From the NCBI RefSeq assembly GCF_009707515.1, contig NZ_WLYI01000012.1, forward strand, positions 1-64,000: DNA of 64,000 bases, written 5' to 3'. Under the pieces are notes generated by a model. It searched no databases and had not been told where the DNA came from. It worked only from the letters and a program-made list of their open reading frames with translations. The stretch comes from Pseudomonas karstica (GTDB lineage Bacteria > Pseudomonadota > Gammaproteobacteria > Pseudomonadales > Pseudomonadaceae). A program made the position numbers and the translations under genes. Below are positions 34,791 through 44,691 of the stretch, in pieces. Each line of letters starts with the position of its first letter. The stretch's first letter is position 1.

Positions 34791-36806
34791 ATGTCGGATT
34801 TCCAGCTAGTCACCCGCTTTGAGCCCGCCGGCGATCAACCGGAAGCCATCCGTCTGATGGTTGAAGGCATCGAGGCCGGCCTGGCTCACCAGACTTTGCT
34901 CGGGGTGACGGGTTCAGGCAAGACCTTCAGCATCGCCAACGTCATCGCCCAGATCAATCGTCCGACTCTGGTGCTGGCGCCGAACAAGACCCTGGCCGCG
35001 CAGTTGTACGGCGAGTTCAAGGCGTTTTTCCCGAACAACGCGGTGGAGTACTTCGTTTCCTACTACGACTACTACCAACCGGAAGCCTACGTTCCGTCCT
35101 CCGACACCTTTATTGAGAAAGACGCCTCGATCAACGACCACATCGAACAGATGCGGCTGTCGGCGACCAAGGCATTGCTGGAGCGCAAGGATGCAATCAT
35201 CGTCACCACGGTGTCTTGCATCTACGGCCTGGGCAGCCCGGAAACCTATTTGAAAATGGTGCTGCACGTCGATCGTGGCGACAAACTCGACCAGCGCGCC
35301 TTGCTGCGCCGCTTGGCGGACTTGCAGTACACCCGCAACGACATGGACTTTGCCCGGGCGACCTTCCGCGTACGCGGCGATGTGATCGACGTCTACCCGG
35401 CGGAATCCGACCTGGAAGCGATCCGCATCGAGTTGTTCGATGATGAAGTCGAGAGCCTGTCGGCCTTCGACCCGTTGACCGGCGAAGTGATTCGCAAGCT
35501 GCCGCGTTTCACCTTCTATCCCAAAAGCCACTACGTGACCCCGCGAGAAACCTTGCTGGGCGCCATCGACGGCATCAAGGAGGAGTTGGTCGAGCGCCTG
35601 GAATACCTGCGCTCCAACAACAAGCTGGTGGAGGCCCAGCGCCTTGAGCAACGCACCCGTTTCGACCTGGAGATGATCCTCGAGCTGGGTTACTGCAACG
35701 GCATCGAAAACTACTCGCGCTACCTCTCGGGTCGCGAGTCCGGGCAGGCGCCACCGACATTGTTTGATTATCTGCCGGCCGACGCCTTGCTGGTGATCGA
35801 CGAGTCCCACGTCAGCGTGCCGCAGGTCGGCGCGATGTACAAAGGTGACCGCTCGCGCAAAGAGACGTTGGTGGAATACGGCTTCCGCCTGCCGTCGGCA
35901 CTGGATAACCGGCCGATGCGCTTCGATGAGTTCGAAGGTATTAGCCCGCAGACGATTTTTGTCTCGGCCACGCCGGGTAATTACGAGGCGGAACATGCGG
36001 GACGCGTGGTTGAGCAACTGGTGCGCCCGACCGGCCTGGTAGACCCGCAAATCGAAATTCGCCCAGCGCTGACCCAGGTTGACGATCTGCTTTCGGAGAT
36101 CGGCAAGCGCGTGGCACTGGAAGAGCGGGTGCTGGTCACCACCCTGACCAAGCGCATGTCCGAAGATTTGACCGACTACCTGGCCGACCACGGCGTGCGG
36201 GTGCGCTATTTGCACTCGGACATCGACACCGTGGAACGCGTGGAAATCATCCGCGACCTGCGCCTGGGCACCTTCGATGTGCTGGTGGGGATCAACCTGC
36301 TGCGCGAAGGTCTGGACATGCCGGAAGTGTCTCTGGTGGCGATTCTCGATGCCGACAAAGAGGGCTTCCTGCGCTCTGAACGTTCGCTGATCCAGACCAT
36401 CGGCCGTGCGGCGCGGAACCTCAATGGCCGGGCGATTCTGTATGCCGACCGGATCACCGGTTCCATGGAGCGGGCGATTGGCGAGACCGATCGCCGTCGC
36501 GACAAGCAAATCGCCTTCAACCTGGCCAATGGCATTACACCAAAGGGCGTGTTCAAGGACGTCGCCGACATCATGGAAGGCGCCACTGTACCGGGATCGC
36601 GCAGCAAGAAGCGCAAAGGCATGGCCAAGGCTGCCGAGGAAAGCGCCAAGTACGAAAACGAACTGCGCTCGCCGAGCGAAATCACCAAGCGTATCCGTCA
36701 ATTGGAAGAGAAGATGTACCAACTGGCGCGGGACCTGGAGTTTGAGGCGGCGGCACAGATGCGTGATGAGATTGGCAAGTTGCGCGAGCGGTTGTTGACG
36801 GTTTAA
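34791..36806 (+). CDS. uvrB: Excinuclease ABC subunit UvrB
   Basis: UvrB is the damage-verifying helicase-like core of nucleotide excision repair; it is loaded by UvrA and recruits UvrC. The 671-residue product has the standard length. Walker A is [10 protein letters not shown] near residue 40, and the damage-probing beta-hairpin is [12 protein letters not shown] near residue 95. The helicase motifs [15 protein letters not shown] and QTIGRAARN follow in order. The UVR motif that binds UvrC is at the C-terminus ([20 protein letters not shown]). AGAGG precedes the ATG. Confidence 0.98.
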   Translation: MSDFQLVTRFEPAGDQPEAIRLMVEGIEAGLAHQTLLGVTGSGKTFSIANVIAQINRPTLVLAPNKTLAAQLYGEFKAFFPNNAVEYFVSYYDYYQPEAYVPSSDTFIEKDASINDHIEQMRLSATKALLERKDAIIVTTVSCIYGLGSPETYLKMVLHVDRGDKLDQRALLRRLADLQYTRNDMDFARATFRVRGDVIDVYPAESDLEAIRIELFDDEVESLSAFDPLTGEVIRKLPRFTFYPKSHYVTPRETLLGAIDGIKEELVERLEYLRSNNKLVEAQRLEQRTRFDLEMILELGYCNGIENYSRYLSGRESGQAPPTLFDYLPADALLVIDESHVSVPQVGAMYKGDRSRKETLVEYGFRLPSALDNRPMRFDEFEGISPQTIFVSATPGNYEAEHAGRVVEQLVRPTGLVDPQIEIRPALTQVDDLLSEIGKRVALEERVLVTTLTKRMSEDLTDYLADHGVRVRYLHSDIDTVERVEIIRDLRLGTFDVLVGINLLREGLDMPEVSLVAILDADKEGFLRSERSLIQTIGRAARNLNGRAILYADRITGSMERAIGETDRRRDKQIAFNLANGITPKGVFKDVADIMEGATVPGSRSKKRKGMAKAAEESAKYENELRSPSEITKRIRQLEEKMYQLARDLEFEAAAQMRDEIGKLRERLLTV

Positions 36807-36825
36807 CCCCGCTACTTCTTCCCTC

Positions 36826-36925
36826 TGCAGGAGCAAGCTCGCTCGCGAAAAACCTTAACGATAGCGCGGGCTGCCTGGATATTCGCGGCACTCTCAGGTT
36901 TTTCGCGAGCAAGCTCGCTCCTACA
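36826..36925. repeat. REPIN (TGTAGGAGC class)
   Basis: Inverted REP sequences (GGAGCAAGCTCGCTCGCGAA and its partner ending CTCCTACA) flank a spacer of about 50 bases between uvrB and gltX. Confidence 0.85.
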
Positions 36926-36999
36926 ATATGGCGTCGCTCTGGTGTTACCATTCGTCCCTTGTTTCAAATTTCAGTTTTATCGACCATTCGAGACCCGCC

Positions 37000-38481
37000 A
37001 TGACCACCGTCCGCACGCGCATCGCGCCATCGCCCACTGGGGATCCCCACGTTGGCACTGCCTACATCGCCTTGTTCAACTACTGCTTTGCCAAGCAGCA
37101 TGGCGGTGAGTTCATCCTGCGGATTGAAGATACTGACCAACTGCGTTCGACCCGCGAGTCTGAGCAGCAAATTTTTGATGCCTTGCGCTGGCTCGGTATC
37201 ACCTGGGCCGAAGGCCCGGATGTCGGTGGCCCTCACGGCCCGTATCGGCAGAGTGAGCGTAGCGAGATCTACAAAAAATACACCCAGCAGTTGGTGGACC
37301 TGGGCCATGCCTTCCCGTGCTTCTGTACCAGCGAAGAGTTGGACCAGATGCGTGCCGAGCAACAGGCCCGGGGTGAAACCCCACGCTATGACGGCCGTGC
37401 GTTGCTGTTGTCCAAGGAGGAAGTCGCCCGGCGCCTGGCTGCTGGCGAACCTCATGTGATCCGCATGAAGGTGCCGAGCGAAGGCGTCTGCGTGGTTCCG
37501 GACATGCTGCGCGGTGACGTCGAGATTCCGTGGGACCGCATGGACATGCAGGTGCTGATGAAGACCGACGGCCTGCCGACGTACTTCCTGGCCAACGTGG
37601 TCGATGACCACCTGATGGGCATCACCCACGTACTGCGTGGCGAAGAATGGCTGCCATCGGCACCGAAACTGATCCTGCTTTACGAGTACTTCGGCTGGGA
37701 ACAACCGCAACTGTGCTACATGCCGCTGCTGCGTAACCCGGACAAGAGCAAATTGTCCAAGCGCAAGAATCCTACTTCGGTGACCTTCTACGAGCGCATG
37801 GGCTTCATGCCCGAAGCGATGCTCAACTATCTGGGCCGCATGGGCTGGTCGATGCCGGACGAGCGCGAGAAGTTCTCGCTGCAGGAAATGGTCGACAACT
37901 TCGATCTGTCACGCGTGTCTCTGGGTGGGCCGATCTTCGACATCGAGAAGCTTTCGTGGCTCAACGGCCAATGGTTGCGTGACCTGCCGGTGGAAGAATT
38001 CGCCAGCCGCGTGCAGCAATGGGCGTTGAACCCCGAGTACATGATGAGGATCGCGCCGCATGTGCAGGGCAGGGTGGAAACCTTCAGCCAGGTTGCACCG
38101 TTGGCCGGGTTCTTCTTTGCCGGCGGCGTCAACCCGGATGCCAAGCTGTTCGAATCCAAGAAACTCTCCGGAGACCAGGTTCGTCAGTTGATGCAGTTGA
38201 TCCTGTGGAAGCTGGAAAGCCTGCGCCAATGGGAAAAAGATGCCATCACCGCCACTATCCAGGCGGTGGTCGAATCCCTGGAACTGAAACTGCGTGATGC
38301 CATGCCGCTGATGTTTGCCGCGATCACCGGGCAGGCCAGTTCGGTTTCGGTACTGGATGCCATGGAAATTCTTGGTCCGGACCTCACTCGCTTCCGTCTG
38401 CGCCAAGCCCTTGATTTGCTTGGCGGTGTGTCGAAGAAAGAAAACAAGGAATGGGAAAAGCTGCTGGGCGCTATTGGCTGA
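37000..38481 (+). CDS. gltX: Glutamyl-tRNA synthetase
   Basis: A class I aminoacyl-tRNA synthetase charging tRNA-Glu with glutamate. The 493-residue product has the HIGH-type motif in [11 protein letters not shown] (residues 8-18) and the KMSKS-type loop KLSKRK near residue 250. The anticodon-binding helical domain fills the C-terminal 170 residues. I start at the ATG giving [12 protein letters not shown], the universal family start. Two tRNA-Glu genes lie directly downstream, past a terminator. Confidence 0.97.
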   Translation: MTTVRTRIAPSPTGDPHVGTAYIALFNYCFAKQHGGEFILRIEDTDQLRSTRESEQQIFDALRWLGITWAEGPDVGGPHGPYRQSERSEIYKKYTQQLVDLGHAFPCFCTSEELDQMRAEQQARGETPRYDGRALLLSKEEVARRLAAGEPHVIRMKVPSEGVCVVPDMLRGDVEIPWDRMDMQVLMKTDGLPTYFLANVVDDHLMGITHVLRGEEWLPSAPKLILLYEYFGWEQPQLCYMPLLRNPDKSKLSKRKNPTSVTFYERMGFMPEAMLNYLGRMGWSMPDEREKFSLQEMVDNFDLSRVSLGGPIFDIEKLSWLNGQWLRDLPVEEFASRVQQWALNPEYMMRIAPHVQGRVETFSQVAPLAGFFFAGGVNPDAKLFESKKLSGDQVRQLMQLILWKLESLRQWEKDAITATIQAVVESLELKLRDAMPLMFAAITGQASSVSVLDAMEILGPDLTRFRLRQALDLLGGVSKKENKEWEKLLGAIG

Positions 38482-38500
38482 GCAACCTGTTGTAACGGTT

Positions 38501-38522
38501 AAACCCCGGTTTTCCGGGGTTT
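38501..38522 (+). terminator. Intrinsic terminator after gltX
   Basis: An AAACCCCGG / CCGGGGTTT hairpin lies about 20 bases after the gltX stop codon; the T-run is short. Confidence 0.75.
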
Positions 38523-38578
38523 GATCGGTAAGTGATTGTTATGTCGGCAAAAAATATTGGAAATTGTTAAAAATAAAT

Positions 38579-38607
38579 TTGACAGCCTTCCAAAGCGCCA
38601 TTAAGAT
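38579..38607 (+). promoter_or_regulatory. Sigma-70 promoter of the tRNA-Ala/Glu cluster
   Basis: TTGACA-N17-TAAGAT is a near-consensus sigma-70 promoter. A GC-rich discriminator (TCGCCCCG) follows, typical of stringently controlled stable RNA genes. The first tRNA starts 22 bases downstream. Confidence 0.8.
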
Positions 38608-38628
38608 TCGCCCCGTCCTCACCGATGA

Positions 38629-38704
38629 GGGGCTATAGCTCAGCTGGGAGAGCGCCTGCATGGCATGCAGGAGGTCAACGGTTCGATCCCGTTTAGCTCC
38701 ACCA
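38629..38704 (+). tRNA. tRNA-Ala (anticodon GGC)
   Basis: A 76-base cloverleaf with GGGGCTA / TAGCTCC acceptor arms, anticodon GGC in CATGGCATG, T-loop TTCGATC and encoded ACCA end. It is identical to the copy at 38,920. Confidence 0.97.
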
Positions 38705-38794
38705 ATTTACAAGTTTCAAGGTCTGGCCACACCGGCCTTGAATCGATCAGGCTAAGTTTAAAGATCAGCCTGATCATGTTGTACAGAAGGTTTT

Positions 38795-38870
38795 GTCCCC
38801 TTCGTCTAGTGGCCTAGGACACCGCCCTTTCACGGCGGTAACAGGGGTTCGAGTCCCCTAGGGGACGCCA
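38795..38870 (+). tRNA. tRNA-Glu (anticodon TTC)
   Basis: A 76-base cloverleaf with GTCCCCT / AGGGGAC acceptor arms, anticodon TTC in CTTTCAC, T-loop TTCGAGT and an encoded GCCA end. It is identical to the copy at 39,085. Confidence 0.97.
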
Positions 38871-38919
38871 GTTTCAACAAGCAGTTCGAAAGGTCTGCTG
38901 CGCCGCGAGGCGAAAATCC

Positions 38920-38995
38920 GGGGCTATAGCTCAGCTGGGAGAGCGCCTGCATGGCATGCAGGAGGTCAACGGTTCGATCCCGTTTAGCTCCACCA
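38920..38995 (+). tRNA. tRNA-Ala (anticodon GGC), second copy
   Basis: This copy is identical in sequence to the tRNA-Ala at 38,629. The two following spacers (38,705-38,794 and 38,996-39,084) are also closely similar, showing that an Ala-Glu unit of about 290 bases was duplicated in tandem. Confidence 0.97.
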
Positions 38996-39084
38996 ATTTA
39001 CAGGTTCAAGGTTGCGGCCACTCCGTCCTTGAATCGATCAGGCCAGGTTCAAGATCAGCCTGATCATGCTGTAAGAAGGTTTGT

Positions 39085-39160
39085 GTCCCCTTCGTCTAGT
39101 GGCCTAGGACACCGCCCTTTCACGGCGGTAACAGGGGTTCGAGTCCCCTAGGGGACGCCA
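39085..39160 (+). tRNA. tRNA-Glu (anticodon TTC), second copy
   Basis: This copy is identical to the tRNA-Glu at 38,795. It is the last gene of the tRNA cluster and is followed by a terminator. Confidence 0.97.
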
Positions 39161-39166
39161 CGATTA

Positions 39167-39185
39167 CCCGCTCTGCGGGATTTTT
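39167..39185 (+). terminator. Intrinsic terminator of the tRNA cluster
   Basis: A CCCGC-TCT-GCGGG hairpin is followed by ATTTTT, six bases after the last tRNA. Confidence 0.8.
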
Positions 39186-39187
39186 AA

Positions 39188-39216
39188 GGGTCATTCAATT
39201 ATTGAATGGCCCTTTT
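39188..39216 (+). terminator. Second terminator hairpin
   Basis: GGGTCATTCAAT pairs with ATTGAATGGCCC (one mismatch) and is followed by TTTT; it lies directly behind the first tRNA terminator. Confidence 0.7.
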
Positions 39217-39337
39217 GTTTGTCTGGCGTTTGCCTATCTCCTTTCTCCTCTACCACTCTTCTGACCAATGGTCTTCTCAATGGCTTGCTAATATTATGAT
39301 GAGAATAATATTCTGTTCGTAATATTCGGAGGCGACG

Positions 39338-39877
39338 ATGAATGATAAAAAAGCGCAAACCCGTGAACGTATTCTTCAGGCCGCCAGTGCCGCGCTGATC
39401 CGGCGTGGGCCGGCCGAACCGAGTGTGGGTGAGGTGATGGGCGCCGCGGGGCTTACCGTAGGCGGTTTCTATGCCCATTTCGAAAGCAAGGACGCACTGA
39501 TGTTGGAGGCTTTCAATCGGTTGCTGGCCCAGCGTCGTGCTTCTATTGACGACATGGGGGCCGAACTGACAGGCGAAGAGCGCCGTGCCCTGATGGCGGC
39601 ATTCTACCTGTCACGCAAGCACCGTGATTCCACCACCCAGGCTTGTCCAATACCTGCCACGGTGGGGGAGATGGGCCGCTTACCAGACGATTTTCGGCAG
39701 GTTCTGAACGAACACCTCGAGCTGATGGCCGCGCAGTTAGCGTCCAGCCCTGAAGACACCGACAAAGCCTTGGCTGACATGGCGTTGATGGTGGGCGGCC
39801 TGGCGTTGGCCAGGGCTCTGGGGCCGGGAGAGTTGTCGGATCGTATGTTGCGCGCGGCTAAATCGGCGGTGCGTTGA
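39338..39877 (+). CDS. TetR-family regulator
   Basis: A 179-residue TetR-type repressor, DNA-binding domain at residues 5-52 (AQTRERILQAASAALIRRGP, recognition helix in TVGGFYAHFESKDALM). The C-terminal half with TTQACPIPATVGEMGRLPDD follows the AcrR/LmrA-like layout. A GGAGG site is placed eight bases before the ATG. The upstream stretch with AATATTATGATGAGAATAAT is AT-rich and symmetrical enough to be an operator. It precedes a hydrolase gene on the same strand by 27 bases and probably controls it. Confidence 0.88.
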   Translation: MNDKKAQTRERILQAASAALIRRGPAEPSVGEVMGAAGLTVGGFYAHFESKDALMLEAFNRLLAQRRASIDDMGAELTGEERRALMAAFYLSRKHRDSTTQACPIPATVGEMGRLPDDFRQVLNEHLELMAAQLASSPEDTDKALADMALMVGGLALARALGPGELSDRMLRAAKSAVR

Positions 39878-39904
39878 GGCGGCCTTTGACCCGGGGAATG
39901 AGTG

Positions 39905-40738
39905 ATGAGCACATTTAAGTGGACTCGTGGCGTCAATGGCGCCTTAGGCCGGCTGGCGCCGCAGATAATCGCCAGCAAAATGCGTCGGGTGTTTATGACT
40001 CCTCGGAATTTTCCGCCCCGTGATTGGGAGTTGCCACTGCTGGCACAATCGGAGCGCATCACCTTGCGTTTTGGCCTGTCGGCCTTGCGTTGGGGTCAAG
40101 GCCCAACAGTGTTATTGATGCACGGTTGGGAGGGGCGTCCTACGCAGTTTGCCAGCCTGATCAGTGCGTTGGTGGGTGCCGGTTATTCGGTGATTGCCCT
40201 GGAGGGGCCAGCGCACGGTCGTTCTCCCGGTCGCGAGGCGCATGTGTTGCTGTTTGCTCGAGCGATGCTGGAAGCCGCCGCCGAGTTGCCGCCATTGCAC
40301 GCTGTGATCGGGCATTCCATGGGCGGTGCCAGCGCGATGCTGGCCGTCCAGTTGGGGTTGCGTACCGAGGCGTTGGTGAGTATCGCAGCGCCATCACGCT
40401 TTCTCGATGTATTACGTGGCTTTGCCGGCATGGTCGGCCTGCCGGCTCGGGCGCGTTCGGCGTTTATCCAGGAAGTCGAACACGCCTTCGGCATGCCCCT
40501 CAAGTACCTGGACGTTGCGCATTATCAAATGAACATGCCGGGCCTGATCGTGCATGCCGAAGACGATACGTTTGTCTCGGTCAGGGCTTCCCAAGTGATT
40601 CATGAAGCCTGGTTCGACAGTCGCCTGATGCGTTTGAAGCAGGGCGGACACCAGAAGGTGCTGGCCGATCCGCACGTCATCAAGGGCGTGCTGGCGCTGC
40701 TCGCCGGTTGTCGCCCGGCGCAGCGGCAAACCGCCTGA
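39905..40738 (+). CDS. Alpha/beta hydrolase
   Basis: A 277-residue alpha/beta-hydrolase. The oxyanion segment is LMHGWEGRPTQF, the nucleophile Ser is in GHSMGGASAM near residue 140, an Asp lies in IVHAEDDTFVS and a His near GGHQKVL at the end. The substrate is unknown. It follows the TetR gene by 27 bases and is likely co-transcribed with it. GTG one codon before the chosen ATG is an alternative start. Confidence 0.85.
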   Translation: MSTFKWTRGVNGALGRLAPQIIASKMRRVFMTPRNFPPRDWELPLLAQSERITLRFGLSALRWGQGPTVLLMHGWEGRPTQFASLISALVGAGYSVIALEGPAHGRSPGREAHVLLFARAMLEAAAELPPLHAVIGHSMGGASAMLAVQLGLRTEALVSIAAPSRFLDVLRGFAGMVGLPARARSAFIQEVEHAFGMPLKYLDVAHYQMNMPGLIVHAEDDTFVSVRASQVIHEAWFDSRLMRLKQGGHQKVLADPHVIKGVLALLAGCRPAQRQTA

Positions 40739-40788
40739 GCCATGGGGTACACTGCTCCTCGCCGACATTAATCGACCGGGAGCAAAGC

Positions 40789-41220
40789 ATGGGCTGGGAT
40801 TTGGCATCGCCGTTTATCATCGACCTACAGGTTACGCCTGAGGATATTGACGGCCTGGGGCACGCCAACAATGCGGTGTATGTTTCCTGGCTGGAACGCT
40901 GTGCCTGGCGCCATTCCCAGCGCCTGGGCCTGGACCTGGCCGAGTATCGGCGACTGGATCGCGCCATGGCTGTGGTTCGTCATGAGATCGACTACCTGGC
41001 GGCAGGTTATGAAGGTGACGAGTTGCAACTGGCGACCTGGATTGTCGACTGGGACCAGCGCTTGAAAATGACTCGCCATTTCCAACTGGTCCGTCCCGGC
41101 GATGATGCTACCTTGCTACGGGCGCAAACCACCTTTGTCTGTATCGAACTGTCCAGCGGCAAGCCCAAGCGCATGCCGGCGGAGTTTATCGAGGGCTATG
41201 CCCCGGCGTTGCTTATCTGA
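40789..41220 (+). CDS. Hotdog-fold acyl-CoA thioesterase (4HBT/YbgC-like)
   Basis: A 143-residue hotdog thioesterase that hydrolyses acyl-CoA or acyl-ACP thioesters. The catalytic region DIDGLGHANNAVYVSWLER corresponds to the 4HBT active-site helix, where the usual Asp position carries His-Ala-Asn-Asn. The ATG with GGGAG eight bases upstream gives MGWDLASPF. Acyl-chain preference cannot be inferred. Confidence 0.87.
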   Translation: MGWDLASPFIIDLQVTPEDIDGLGHANNAVYVSWLERCAWRHSQRLGLDLAEYRRLDRAMAVVRHEIDYLAAGYEGDELQLATWIVDWDQRLKMTRHFQLVRPGDDATLLRAQTTFVCIELSSGKPKRMPAEFIEGYAPALLI

Positions 41221-41287
41221 CGCAGGGGTTAACGGTGGCCGGGGGAAACCCAGTAAACTGCGCCACGTTTTTTGTTGAGTGTTTTCC

Positions 41288-42247
41288 ATGCAAATTGCTT
41301 TGGCGCCCATGGAGGGGTTGGTCGACAACATCCTGCGGGACGTGCTGACCCGTGTCGGTGGCATTGATTGGTGTGTGACCGAGTTCATCCGGGTCAACGA
41401 CCGCCTGCTGACGCCTGCTTATTTCCACAAACTCGCTCCAGAGTTGTTGCACGGTGCCCAAACCGCCGCTGGCGTGCCCTTGCGCGTGCAATTGTTGGGC
41501 TCTGACCCGGTATGCCTGGCAGAAAACGCCGCCTTGGCCTGCGAGTTGGGCAGCGAGGTCATCGATCTGAACTTCGGCTGCCCGGCCAAGACGGTCAACA
41601 AGTCCCGAGGCGGCGCGGTACTGCTCAAGGAGCCGGAGTTGCTCAACCAGATTGTCGAACATGTACGCCGTGCGGTGCCGGCGCATATCCCGGTCACCGC
41701 GAAAATGCGTTTGGGCTTCGACAGCCCGGACGGTGCGCTGGTTTGTGCCACGGCGCTGGCCGAAGGTGGCGCTGCCCATATCGTCGTGCATGCCCGGACC
41801 AAAACCGATGGCTACAAGCCGCCGGCTCATTGGGAGTGGATCCCACGGGTGCAGGATGTGGTCAAGGTGCCGGTGTTCGCTAACGGGGATATCTGGAGTG
41901 TCGAGGACTGGCGGCGTTGTCGGGAAATCAGTGGCGTCGAAGACATCATGCTGGGTCGCGGCCTGGTCGCTCGCCCTGACCTGGCCCGGCAGATTGCTGC
42001 TGCTCGTGCCGGCGAAGAAGTGGTGGAGATGACCTGGGCGCAAATGCAACCGATGCTCCAGGCGTTCTGGGTGCAATCGGTCGCGCAGTTGACTGAGCGA
42101 CAGGCTCCGGGCCGTTTGAAGCAATGGCTGGCGATGCTGACGCGCAATTATCCGCAAGCGGTGGAGCTGTTTACCGCCATGCGCCGTGAAACCGATCTGG
42201 AGCAGGTCAGTCGTTTGCTCGGCATGGCTCATCCCGAAGCGGCTTGA
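41288..42247 (+). CDS. dusC: tRNA-dihydrouridine(16) synthase DusC
   Basis: A 319-residue flavoprotein reducing uridine 16 in the tRNA D-loop to dihydrouridine. The TIM barrel opens with [20 protein letters not shown]. The catalytic Cys98 is in [15 protein letters not shown], the FMN-phosphate region in HARTKTDGY and FANGDIWS. The length and the MEGLVD opening fit DusC rather than DusA or DusB. A GTG three codons upstream is an alternative start. A REPIN follows about 100 bases downstream. Confidence 0.92.
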   Translation: MQIALAPMEGLVDNILRDVLTRVGGIDWCVTEFIRVNDRLLTPAYFHKLAPELLHGAQTAAGVPLRVQLLGSDPVCLAENAALACELGSEVIDLNFGCPAKTVNKSRGGAVLLKEPELLNQIVEHVRRAVPAHIPVTAKMRLGFDSPDGALVCATALAEGGAAHIVVHARTKTDGYKPPAHWEWIPRVQDVVKVPVFANGDIWSVEDWRRCREISGVEDIMLGRGLVARPDLARQIAAARAGEEVVEMTWAQMQPMLQAFWVQSVAQLTERQAPGRLKQWLAMLTRNYPQAVELFTAMRRETDLEQVSRLLGMAHPEAA

Positions 42248-42347
42248 AATGTCGCTGCAGAAAATTGCTTGAAAGTTTGACCTCCCAAAGCAATCCCAAA
42301 GGGCGCCACTGGCGCTAATGTTGCTCAGTTAAGCGAACCCCGACCCT

Positions 42348-42446
42348 TGTAGGAGCGAGCTTGCTCGCGAAGAATTCATAGGCGCCGCGTTCATCCAGAA
42401 TGCACGCGTTATCGTTGACGTTTTTCGCGAGCAAGCTCGCTCCTAC
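42348..42446. repeat. REPIN (TGTAGGAGC class)
   Basis: TGTAGGAGCGAGCTTGCTCG and its inverse flank a spacer of about 50 bases. Both REP ends are well conserved. It marks the boundary between dusC and the candidate effector region. Confidence 0.88.
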
Positions 42447-42698
42447 CGGCATTGGCCACTGGTGCCCTTTTTTGTGCGCTTAACGCCGGGCTAAGTATGG
42501 CAGGACGCTACAACGGATAGATGGCTACGTCGCCTGATATCCTGGCCTTTCCAAGGCCCCACCAACCTTGCCAAGCGTTCTGGGACGTGGCTTGGCGCGG
42601 ATTGCATCAGCCAGAAAAATCTCATAAATCAGCAGATTTGACCTCTGTCGAAATCCCGCGCTTTTTAGGTTTGGCAGCTTGCGGTTACGTGTACTGCT

Positions 42699-42726
42699 GG
42701 AACCTGTCGCCCGGACCTGCCACTGA
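42699..42726 (+). promoter_or_regulatory. Perfect hrp box (HrpL-dependent promoter)
   Basis: GGAACC is followed after exactly 15 bases by CCACTGA, matching the GGAACC-N15/16-CCACNNA consensus recognised by the ECF sigma factor HrpL, which controls type III secretion genes in plant-associated Pseudomonas. It lies 104 bases before the first of four same-strand genes of unknown function. I checked the other GGAACC occurrences I could find in the window and none has the second half at the right distance. Confidence 0.75.
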
Positions 42727-42829
42727 CGAAGAGCATTAAGCACTGTTTCAACTAGCTTGGCTTTGCCAAGTATCGATGATGTGTCGAGTTGTTTTATGTT
42801 TATCTAAGTGGTCCACTTCGGAGAGGCGT

Positions 42830-43195
42830 ATGAGGGTATCAAGTCTATTAAGCGATATTAATGGATTCAGGGAGGTTGAAAGCCTGAACCCTAAGGTGGG
42901 TAATGTGCGTATAAAAAATGCGCAACTCGATTCGCCGCTTGTTTATGCGAATGCGACGGTGACGGCCGGAAGTAATCCACTTTCGGTAAATATTTTTGAA
43001 GATATGCTTGAAATCGCTCAAGCAATATTTAGCTGGATTGGGATGTTGGCGAATTATTTACAGAGTTTATTTTCATCGAAACCGGTTCCGTCCCCTCCAT
43101 CTGATCGACCGACGATAGTACCTTCACCCGTCAAGCCTATGCCCGCTAAACCATGTCAAGTGTTGCCTAGGCCAATGGCATGGTCGGGGGGGTAG
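42830..43195 (+). CDS. Candidate HrpL-regulated secreted protein, short (121 aa)
   Basis: First gene after the hrp box. I do not recognise its family. The N-terminus MRVSSLLSDI is Ser-rich with an aliphatic residue at position 3, as in type III export signals. A hydrophobic or amphipathic helix spans about residues 55-82 (FEDMLEIAQAIFSWIGMLAN), then comes a proline-rich tail (residues 85-116). The same helix-then-proline layout is found in front of the catalytic-like domain of the two larger genes downstream, so this resembles the N-terminal module on its own. The ATG has GGAGAGG six bases upstream. Base composition is more AT-rich than the flanking core genes. Confidence 0.6.
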   Translation: MRVSSLLSDINGFREVESLNPKVGNVRIKNAQLDSPLVYANATVTAGSNPLSVNIFEDMLEIAQAIFSWIGMLANYLQSLFSSKPVPSPPSDRPTIVPSPVKPMPAKPCQVLPRPMAWSGG

Positions 43196-43285
43196 AAAGA
43201 CGTAGCCATGACAGGGCTTGTCTGACCTCAATGTTGTGTGATTTTTCGAAGTGTTGCTCCAACTTCTTTAAGAGGTTCTAACTTG

Positions 43286-43609
43286 ATGGATTTTTATCGG
43301 TCGAGCAGTCATGTTGTGCCTGCCAGAAACTGTATTAAAGAGTACTCGGATGTTAAAGGTGCTTATGATCAGATGAGCTTGAATGTTCAGCGACAGGCAC
43401 CGGCTCTCACTTTTGCAGCTAAGGAGAAGTCAGTTGCAGCGTCAGCGCCATCTCCTTCAGATTCGCCAGGCGGTTCAATAGGTATCATGGCGGAGGCTGG
43501 GAAATTTATTGAGCGCGCTAGAGAGGTGCTTGATTACTTAGCGAGCGGCCTTAGAAAGATTGTCAGTGCACTCAGTAGCTTGTTGATTTTGTGGTTTGGT
43601 AAGTCTTGA
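43286..43609 (+). CDS. Candidate HrpL-regulated secreted protein, short (107 aa)
   Basis: Second gene of the cluster, unknown family. It begins MDFYRSSSHVVPARN, again Ser-rich early. A low-complexity Ala/Ser/Pro stretch covers about residues 48-66, and a long helix runs from about 70 to 104 (IERAREVLDYLASGLRKIVS, then SALSSLLILWF). The protein ends there, with no C-terminal domain. AGAGG lies about ten bases before the ATG; in-frame codons further upstream could start a version 16 residues longer. About 90 bases separate it from the first gene, with no terminator seen. Confidence 0.55.
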   Translation: MDFYRSSSHVVPARNCIKEYSDVKGAYDQMSLNVQRQAPALTFAAKEKSVAASAPSPSDSPGGSIGIMAEAGKFIERAREVLDYLASGLRKIVSALSSLLILWFGKS

Positions 43610-43722
43610 AATTTATTAAATAACCCTGTTGCTTTTCAGTTTTTTATGGGGTGAAGGGTCAGTGTCAGATAATTCGAGAGGTCGGCATCTAGGGCCTTAC
43701 TCCAAGGGTAGAGAGATTAAAT

Positions 43723-44676
43723 ATGTATATTTCTTCAAGTGTTGCAAACCAGTGTGAACGTTCCTGTGCAGGTGGTGAGCGTGCAGGTGATTATGAAAGG
43801 CTGTCGACTTCGCTCAAGAAGGGCGCGTCGGCGGCTGTAGTTGGGCAAGGTAATGCTCGGCAGGAGTATAAATCAGCCCGGCAGGATCAAGAGGAAGTAC
43901 CTAATGCGCTGACAGTCCTTTTCAATATGTTAACCGACGCCATCGCCAAGTTGATGCAGCTCTTGGGGGATGAGGCTACACCTGGTGTTATCAAGCCTGA
44001 TACACCCTCTGTCGCAGTTCAGGAAAAAACAATATTGCCGGTTACCCCCAAACCCCGAGAGGCACTTGTTGATTTTTCTTCGAGGCAAAACGGTGAGAAA
44101 CCGAGCAATATTTGGTCGGGCTTATATGAGCAAAAGCAGGTGTTTGCACAGGACTATAACGTCAGTACTCACGTCGCTACGATTAAGGTTGCGATGATGA
44201 GGTTTGGCCAAAGCCCCATGGATGTGTTCAGAAGCGTTACGCCCAGCGGCGATGGTTATGACGTCACCATGAGAGATGACTTCAAGGTGCATCTGAGTCG
44301 AGGCGAACTGAAGCAGGTAGCCAGCTCATCGAATTTTTCGGGGGATGACCAAGGCATGCTCAAGGATGCCAACTTTATCCTTGCAGCGTTCATCAAGCGC
44401 AAAAAAGAGGGCAATGTGGGTAACCCGCCTTATGCAAGCTTTGATGTCGCCTTGCAAGAGAGTCTGAAGGGTGAGTTCCATAAGCGCATGCTGGAGGGGT
44501 TGGGTTTGGTCGGCCATATGCGCCAGGCGTTGACGGGGCATCTGTTGGAGAAAGGCGCCATTGGTCTCATCGACCTCAGCTACCGTCGGTCGGTTGCGGT
44601 GATTGAGGGAGCTATGGACCAGCATGGTCGTAAAGGAGAAGCGCCCACCCGGTCCCATGGGTATGTGCTGGTCTGA
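43723..44676 (+). CDS. Candidate type III effector, catalytically altered paralogue
   Basis: A 317-residue protein. Its start MYISSSVANQ fits a type III export signal: aliphatic residue at position 3, Ser-rich, no early acidic residue. A helix at about residues 60-82 (NALTVLFNMLTDAIAKLMQL) and a proline-containing linker (85-112) lead to a C-terminal domain (about 124-317). That domain aligns with the next gene over IKVAMMRFGQSP, LKDANF, GHMRQAL and SVAVIEG. At the positions where the paralogue has C134, H272 and D278, this protein has S148, R289 and E295, and a short insertion precedes S148. If the domain is a cysteine peptidase, this copy should be inactive. The family is not known to me. 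Confidence 0.65.
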   Translation: MYISSSVANQCERSCAGGERAGDYERLSTSLKKGASAAVVGQGNARQEYKSARQDQEEVPNALTVLFNMLTDAIAKLMQLLGDEATPGVIKPDTPSVAVQEKTILPVTPKPREALVDFSSRQNGEKPSNIWSGLYEQKQVFAQDYNVSTHVATIKVAMMRFGQSPMDVFRSVTPSGDGYDVTMRDDFKVHLSRGELKQVASSSNFSGDDQGMLKDANFILAAFIKRKKEGNVGNPPYASFDVALQESLKGEFHKRMLEGLGLVGHMRQALTGHLLEKGAIGLIDLSYRRSVAVIEGAMDQHGRKGEAPTRSHGYVLV

Positions 44677-44691
44677 CGGGAGGACAATGCC

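Noticed and set aside
34914..36836. Long minus-strand open frame (640 aa) opposite uvrB
   Set aside because: Long antisense frames are usual opposite GC-rich Pseudomonas genes. Its composition is His/Gln/Arg-rich and it has no family similarity.
42521..42743. Open frames on both strands (72 aa each) over the hrp-box region
   Set aside because: Neither has a ribosome-binding site or recognisable similarity, the two overlap each other, and the hrp box lies within them. The stretch is better read as promoter DNA.
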